Shown here piece after piece: positions 57,997 through 64,000 of a stretch of 64,000 nt of DNA. The position numbers and the translations under genes are program-made. The DNA is from Stachybotrys elegans (taxonomy: Eukaryota; Ascomycota; Sordariomycetes; Hypocreales; Stachybotryaceae): positions 62,001 to 126,000 of the forward strand of contig JAGPNK010000021.1 of the NCBI GenBank assembly GCA_020746835.1. The letters are read 5' to 3'. Numbering within the stretch: position 1 is the stretch's first letter; every line of letters starts with the position of its first letter. Under the pieces are notes generated by a model that was not told the DNA's origin, did no database searches, and saw only the letters and a program-made list of their open reading frames with translations.

Positions 57997-59333
57997 ATGT
58001 CCCATCCTAACAAACCAAACATTGTCCTGATCCTGGCGGACAACCTCGGCTGGGGCGAGCTAGGATGTTACGGCGGAGGTGCATTGAGAGGAGCGCCAAC
58101 CCCTCGAATCGACTCGTTTGCCAGAGAGGGCCTTCTTCTACAAAACTTCAATGTCGAGAGCGACTGCGTGCCAACGCGCTCTGCAATTATGACAGGCCGC
58201 CATCCCATTCGAACAGGGTGCCGGCAGTCGGTTCCACCGGGCTTTCCCCAAGGGCTCACATCGTTTGAGAAGACACTCCCAGAAGTCCTCCGCGACGCTG
58301 GTTATGTCAGTGCTCACCACGGCAAATGGCATCTCGGTGATATCCCTGGTCGTTACCCCTCTGACCGGGGCTTCGAGGAGTGGTATGGCATTCCGCGCAC
58401 TACGGACGAGACGCAGTTCCCCACAGCGCTAGGTTTCTCAACAGACGTTGCCGAGTTGGGATATGTGATGAAAGGCAAGGCTGGCCAAGAGTCCGAGAAT
58501 GTCTGTGTATACGACTTGGACCAGAGACGAAGCATCGACAAAACATTGGTCGACTGCACCAAGGACTGGCTGAGCCGCAAAGTAGCAGCTCAGCAACCAT
58601 TCTTTCTCTACCACCCTCTTGTCCACCTTCACTTTCCTACACTTCCCCATGAGGACTTCAAAGGAAAGACGGGACAGGGCGACTTTGCTGATTCCATGGT
58701 TGAGATGGACTACCGCGTCGGTGAAATCTTGGATCACATTGATGAGCTTGGGATTCGTGATAATACCATTGTCATCTTCGCATCCGACAACGGTCCAGAA
58801 TTCCGCCCGCCGTATCGGGGCACCGCAGGGCCATGGACTGGAACGTACCATACAGCCATGGAAGGAAGCTTGAGGGTCCCATTCATCATCAGATGGCCCG
58901 GCAAAGTCCCCGAAGGAGTCTCTTCGAATGAAATTGTGCATTGCACAGATTTATTCACCTCAATCATTGCCATGGCAGGAGCTCAAGTGCCAACCGACAG
59001 GCCCATTGACGGGGTAGATCAGACCGACTTTTTCCGGAACCCCGTCGGTACCAAATCGACCCGTCAGGGTTTTCTTTTTATATCAAGGACGAGTTGAGGG
59101 CTATCAAATGGCGAGACTGGAAGCTCCATTACTTCTGGGAACCCAAGGTCAACGAGGGTCAAGGGAAACTCGAGAGTCCGTACCTTTTCAACATTACCCG
59201 GGATCCAAAGGAAGAAACAGATGTAGCAGCCTACAACACTTGGGTGCTTCAACCAATGCTTCGAATCCAGTACGATTTCCTGAAAAGCCTTAAACAACAT
59301 CCCGCCCCTCCAGATCCGCTGAAGGAAATATGA
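57997..59333 (+). pseudogene. Type I sulfatase (arylsulfatase-like), 3' end out of frame by one base
   Basis: Hydrolyses sulfate esters with a formylglycine made from Cys. The signature C57-V-P-T-R61 (DCVPTRSAIMTGR) is the CxPxR modification site. Metal and substrate residues appear as LADNLGWGELG, HHGKWHLGD and IFASDNGPE. From ATG 57997 the frame is intact to about 59080, then reaches a TGA at 59095. The expected continuation, YIKDELRAIKWRDWKLHYFW...NITRDPKEETDVAAYN, follows in the +1-shifted frame to a stop at 59333. The break is at CTTTTTATATC, where one more T would restore the family reading. It is either a recent one-base loss, giving a protein short of ~85 residues, or a sequencing error. 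An upstream ATG at 57922 would add 25 residues. No secretion signal, so cytosolic. Confidence 0.88.
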
Positions 59334-61092
59334 GCCAGAGCATATTGCATGGTTTGTTCGACAAGTCTGTATTTATACGTGTACTAGATATTCTATACTC
59401 AGATAGTTGGATGCGATCGCACAAAATGGGCTTTGAAACAATTTACATCCGAGGATGTGACAGGTGACCTCACACAACCAAGAGCCTGCGCCAAAAAATT
59501 GTGCCAGACACCCACTGCTCCATTAGAGTAGCTGTCTGGTTTCAATGACAGCCATGCCAGAGTAACAATACTGCGAGGTCTAAAATCGCTCCACAGCAAC
59601 GTTTGTTTCACTGATCAGACAGCCTTGGACTTGGGGATGCTAATATTTTCCGACTCAGGTTCTGTGAAAGGGCAGAGGCCTTAGTTGCCTGCATCGGTGC
59701 GTGATTCGCCTAGTAGCTATTGTTTAGGTGCGTGCGGAGGAAGTGTAAGTACCATTTGGGGTTAGTCACAAAATAGGGGTCCTTTGATGCTTCTAGAAGT
59801 CGAAAGGGATGGAAGTGGCACCACTTGGCATTCTCAGGGGCGGAGGTGCGATGGCATAGCTCGACTGCTCTAACTCCATCACAGAAAAGGGGGGTTTGAA
59901 TGAGGTGGATGCAGAACAGCCCTTAACCCCGAAACATTGCGTATTTAGGAATAGAAACAATTAGGGTCTTCTTCACATTCTGTGCCTAGCTTGCAGGCCT
60001 CAGACTGTCGATACTTCACATATTCCGTCTCATTTCCAGATACTTCATAGTTGTAGGACGAGCAAAGCAGACCAAGTTAAGATATTCAGGAATTGAAGTC
60101 TGCAAGAGCAGACTCAGAAGAACTTCCAGCCATTAAGTCACGAAATTCCAGAGAGGACATAGTGAGAAGATTATAGAGTGATGAGAATGCAATGAGGAGC
60201 TCGAGGAACGAGTAGTAATACAGGAACGGAGAGAGACATGTCAAAGGAAGCACTCCGGCCGTGAATAAATTTGGCAGAGTCAGTACTGAGAGAGAACAGC
60301 ATGGACGCACCTGCAAGGAGATGTTCAGCCAATTCACCAACCGCTTGGGTCTTTGTCTACCTTGTCCTTGACGAACGAGTCGGTAAAACAAGCGGACTAT
60401 AAGCTTGCTCTGCCCGCAAGTAACTCCCACAAAATCAACCACCCAGACCTTGATGCAAGAGGAATGGACAACACATCAGATGCCGCTGCAACACTGACCC
60501 AGCACCACATCTTTCGGTTCGTCATTTCCAAGTTTCAGATAACAACCCGAGCAATAACACAGCCAGTCTCGATGTCAGACGAGCAAGCATACCCAAAGTG
60601 TCGACCATATTGATTGCCTACTGCTGTAACTCAAGTAATCTGCCAGTGCGAGATTGTTATACTCCAGGAATTCCCCCCACTCCTGCCGTGTGATCTACAG
60701 AATACGGAATGCAAAATTCTTAGCGGAGAGATCACGACTCAAATCCCTGCATTGTCCAGCGTGGCTGTGAATAATCCGCTAATAATCGCGACACTACTGA
60801 ACTCTGAAGTCCGGTCTAGATTGCGCGCTAGGGGGATTAATTTCCACAATATCCGACTAGGTACCTGCAGCTGGAAGACAGTTGGGTACCAAATGCAAGC
60901 GACAGGAGGAGCCGCGGGCTATTGACCAAGCTATTGGCTGGTCTGTGCCAGTATTCTAGACCTCAGCTCAACATCGTGGAATCGAGGCCTGCTGTTCCCT
61001 GATGTATAAGAACCCGTTTGACCAGTTTCACACAAATTCGAATCACAATCTGATCCATCTCACCAATCTCATCACTTCTTCCTCCCTTCATC
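59334..61092. other. Long intergenic spacer
   Basis: 1.8 kb. Open stretches at 60086-60442 (minus) and 60614-60925 (plus, about 100 codons) are somewhat protein-like but lack ATG starts or recognisable motifs. No repeat copy found. Confidence 0.4.
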
Positions 61093-62173
61093 ATGAAGTA
61101 CGCTCTTACTGGTGCCCTTCTGGCTGGCCTTGCTGCCGCCGGGCCTTGCAACAACAATTGCGGTCGCGCAGTTTTTGGAACTGCCAGGGCAAGCCCTGCA
61201 CTGGCCGAGCGATCTGCTCTATGCGCCGAGTTTGTCAAGACGACTAGCACGGTGACCCTTCCGTAAGTCAAGCCGCGGATTGTTTGTCCAAAATTACTCA
61301 CAATTATACAGTGCCGTCACTGAGACTGCTGTTTTGTACAACCGCAATGTACACGCACGCGCAGACGCTGTTATTACAGGACATGTGCCTGCGTACGCCT
61401 CAGCCTGCGCCAACGTTGAAGCCTACTGGAATGCCTGCCAATGCTTCAGCGACGTCAAGGCCACAACAACCACCGTTACTGCTCCGGCGCCAGTCGAGAC
61501 CCTGTCTGCTACCTGCGCTCAGGGAATTGAATATGGTATCTACGGTGTGGATGGGGATTCTCGAAGGAGTAACCTGGCCGGTGCTGCTAACGGCCTGGGA
61601 CATGGTTCAGTTGACCTGCATTTGCAATTCTCTGGTCGAACCCCTGATGTCAGCGGGGTTTCGCCGACTATTGGAACCATTCTGCAATTCACAGATCCCG
61701 ACAACGTACCTGTGAGCCTTTATGGCACGCATGGCCCTGCAGGCTCGACGATGGGATTCGGTGTCGTCAACCACCGCGGTTATCTTATTCCGAGCAAGAT
61801 TGGAGACTATACCATCTACTTGGACACCTCGGACAATGCATTCTATGCTTGGGTGGGAGAAAGCGCAATTTCTTCCTGGAGCTTTTCGAATGCCGCCATC
61901 AGCCGTTTCTGGCCCCCGGTGGAGGGAGAGAGCTACTCTCATGTCATCTCAGTCACTGAAGACACCATCAATATCCCGGTGGCTCTCCGATTTGTTTGGA
62001 TGAACTATGGAGGACCAGGTGCTCTGAGCGCCAGAATCGTCGATCCTGAGGGCGTTGTTATTCTGGGTGAGGATAGTACCAAGAACCACCAGATTGTGGC
62101 TCACTGCTCTGGCGCTGCGTCCCCTGTTCCTCAGTGGGCAGAATGGGCAAACGAACTACTACAAGAGAGCTAG
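61093..62173 (+). CDS. Secreted GLEYA/PA14-type adhesin-like protein
   Basis: 343 residues from exons 61093-61262 and 61312-62173 (intron GTAAGT...TACAG). A classic signal peptide (MKYALTGALLAGLAAAG) is followed by a Cys-rich N-terminal part (CNNNCG, CAEF, CANVEAYWNACQCF), a short Thr/Ala/Pro linker (KATTTTVTAPAPVETLSA) and, from about residue 140, a GLEYA-type beta-sandwich (GIEYGIYG, IGDYTIYLDTSDNAFYAWVGE, WSFSNA, ALRFVWMNYGGPGALS). Such domains bind surface glycans in fungal wall adhesins. No GPI tail is evident, so it may be released. No clear functional link to its neighbours. Confidence 0.88.
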
Positions 62174-62256
62174 ATAATGGAGGGATAGTTACGGGTTCGT
62201 TAGTAATAATATATCTATACGCGGTCAAGCAGCCATGCACGTACATGAGGAGCCGA
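62174..62256. other. Short spacer
   Basis: 3' untranslated region of the GLEYA gene. Confidence 0.4.
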
Positions 62257-62895
62257 CGGCCAGATCCCACAGCCCGCCCATGATGATCGGAGATGGTTTG
62301 ATAAGGCGCCGAGCAGGGACCCATCGTCGTTGGACAGCATGACCTCGGACGACATCGTGTGCGTGGCCTTGTTAAACCAGTCAAATGGCGTGAGCCTGGT
62401 GGCACGCCTTCATGGTGGTGGAGAGCAGCATGGATATGAACACTTTATATTCATTACGTCTATGCCCTTGAGGGTGGACAAGGCTTAGGGCGTGGTGCAG
62501 TCGTGTACATTGTCAACATGAGGCGCGATTGGAATGAACAATACTCTGTTCATTGCCTCGGGCTTCCTAATTCACGTACAGGGAGCTGACTTTGAACATG
62601 GATAGGGTCCCAAGGTGTGGCCTGATTATGGGCTCAATGCCGGATGGAACGAAGACGTCGACAACAGCACGACTCCCACCATGGGCGGATGCGAATCTGA
62701 GTGTGTACGCAGCTTGCCCAGGGTGTTTAGCGATGGTCGCGAACGCATCATCTCCCCGAGTGGGTGCGTGGTCTGGACCAACCCCAAGGCTGAATTCGGA
62801 ATCTTACAGGCACAGAGAATCGAAGCCAAGGAGCAACCCGAGCGCATGTTGATGTTGGATGGGCGGCACAACCCCCCCCCCCCCCCCCCCCATCT
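62257..62895 (+). pseudogene. Decayed coding sequence, unrecognised, ending in poly-C
   Basis: The plus strand reads protein-like in pieces: DDIVCVALLNQSNGVSLVAR and QHGYEHFIFITSMPLRV to a TAG near 62490, then VVYIVNMRRDWNEQYS, then from about 62608 in another frame VWPDYGLNAGWNEDVDNS and CVVWTNPKAEFGIL to the poly-C tract. Frames change at least twice and no start fits. Family not recognised. Confidence 0.4.
62872..62891 (+). repeat. Poly-C tract of 20 nt
   Basis: Twenty consecutive C residues, the longest homopolymer in the window. Length is likely unreliable in assembly. Confidence 0.95.
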
Positions 62896-62928
62896 TTAAG
62901 ATTCCTAAGAGATGGTCAAGGCAAGTCA

Positions 62929-63035
62929 TGTTGGATTTCCTGTTCATCTGCCCTAGTGGAATATAGACTGGCGATTTCGACGAAGACCCCCTGACGATAA
63001 AGACATCAAGTCAGCAAATGACACTTGGAAAATAC
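62929..63035 (+). repeat. Dispersed SINE-like repeat, copy E
   Basis: Diverged copy: TGTTGGATTTCCTG start, GGCGATTTCGACGAAGACC block, CCCCCTGACGATAAAGAC and TTGGAAAATAC end. Flanking duplication not recognisable. Confidence 0.75.
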
Positions 63036-64000
63036 GCGTCAATTACAGCTCGGCCTATCTATGCAGTAGGAGGTGGTCGACGTGACACTCCGGTATAACT
63101 TCAGCACATTTCACCAACTTTAAGCAGCCCTCTACTACCCTCCCACACCGCAGCACTGTGCCACCTCTTGAAGCATCCGCTCAACAATCTCAATATCTGC
63201 ATCTCTTGCCATGGATGGACCGCTTACCATTCTTCAACGCTCGTATACTTTATCCTCCTTCCGTCGACTATAAAACGGTGACCACTGCGCCGACCAACCG
63301 GTGGTTTAAACGTCGTGCGGTCACGACCGATAAGAACCTAGCAAGCTTGACGCGCTTTCACTCAGCACGAATTCTCTCCCGACCAGCGACATGTGCCGCC
63401 CGCCCTTCGGCACCGAGTCATACATCAAGCTCCGGACTCTCGCCGCGAATATTAGGAACATACATGCCATGCCTTGGTGTGTTTCACCACAGGCCAAGGC
63501 CCAGGTGTCTCTTGAGATCTACGTATCAAGTAACCCTAACATACTTCGCGCGGCTATTGATACTAAGCTTTTGAACAGGATAGTCCGGTCGGTTTCATGA
63601 GTTTTGAACATTCGTTCCACAGCATCCATGTCTTCCGCCTGCATCTCACAGCCGAGTGCTCCAGACAACAGAGTTAGCTCAGCGCCTTCGCCCAGGTAGA
63701 CACGTGAAGAGCCTGGTTAATTTCAGAATAGCCATCCCCATTCTGTCACATGGATCAGCGCCGGGCTTGTTTCTCGGCGCGCTTGGCCCGCGACGAAAAG
63801 AGAAGGAATCGGGTTCTCCATGTCTTGGCCTTGTCGCCTCCAACCCGGGAACATCACATTTTGGCCGCGTATTTGTCCACGCTGTGCAATTTCCGCTAAT
63901 GTTAATACCAAGACTTTGCTTCGCAGGCCCAGACGGCGCTATCCGAATCCCAGACCAAGCAAGTACAGTCCGTCTTGGGAGAATTGATCGTCCCAAGGCC
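63036..64000. other. Right-end spacer, coding status unresolved
   Basis: Open stretches exist on both strands (plus 63391-63600, minus about 63690-63520), each with protein-like composition, but they overlap and neither carries a motif or clear splice partners. A gene running off the right edge cannot be excluded. Confidence 0.35.

Noticed and set aside
60086..60442. Minus-strand frame with hydrophobic C-terminal half
   Set aside because: GTG start, no homologous pattern, and hydrophobicity comes from pyrimidine-rich DNA.
63158..63574. Plus-strand frame of 138 codons near the right edge
   Set aside because: Overlaps other equally open frames on both strands and no start, motif or splice support decides between them.
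1..64000. CRISPR arrays, operons, Shine-Dalgarno sites, rRNA genes
   Set aside because: None seen; gene structure is eukaryotic throughout.

Overview
The window reads as nuclear DNA of a filamentous ascomycete (Pezizomycotina). Genes carry many short introns (about 41-84 nt, GT-AG with CTAAC/CTGAC-like branch points, two with GC-AG), intergenic spaces are long, and the families are typical of moulds: Zn(II)2Cys6 regulators, DAL5-type permeases, cytochrome P450s, a fungal bifunctional diterpene cyclase, a GLEYA wall protein and a decayed highly reducing PKS. I cannot fix genus or class from sequence alone.

Layout. 0-6 kb: 3' part of a phosphatidylserine decarboxylase gene, a cysteine-rich secreted protein, and the wreck of a reducing polyketide synthase on the minus strand that has no intact gene over it. 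6-14 kb: two multi-exon MFS permeases and a TauD-type dioxygenase. 14-22 kb: an acyltransferase-3 membrane enzyme, a conserved protein of unknown role, and an unusual MYND + RNase H protein. 22-25 kb: gene-poor, with a SINE-like repeat, a possible small secreted protein and an orphan coding-like block.

25.3-48 kb is a diterpenoid biosynthetic gene cluster: Zn-dependent dehydrogenase, bifunctional copalyl-diphosphate/kaurene-type synthase (DVDD and DEYME motifs both present), a small EthD-fold protein, GGPP synthase, a second EthD-fold protein, an AflR-like Zn2Cys6 regulator, a zinc-free MDR reductase, two P450s and a six-TM membrane protein. In the simplest reading GGPPS makes GGPP, the cyclase turns it into a labdane-derived (pimarane/kaurane/abietane-type) hydrocarbon, and the P450s and dehydrogenases oxidise it. 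The paired small EthD-like proteins have no obvious role in such a pathway and are the most interesting feature. A shared 7-bp motif (TCGGAGG) in the two bidirectional promoters and in the first P450 promoter may be the regulator's site.

50-59 kb carries a second functional group: DAL5-type MFS, small presumed mitochondrial protein, Zn2Cys6/fungal_trans regulator, another DAL5-type MFS and a type I sulfatase whose last ~85 codons are out of frame by one base at a T run; this looks like a sulfate-ester uptake/hydrolysis locus. 61-64 kb has a GLEYA-domain secreted protein followed by a decayed coding region, a 20-nt poly-C tract and another repeat copy.

Five copies of a ~95-130 bp dispersed repeat lie across the window (near 1.3, 22.1, 42.7, 43.4 and 62.9 kb); two are flanked by ~15-bp direct repeats like target-site duplications of a non-LTR (SINE-type) element. 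Two of the copies sit between the two P450 genes. Exon joins below were read by eye from splice signals and reading frame and have not been tested against transcripts.
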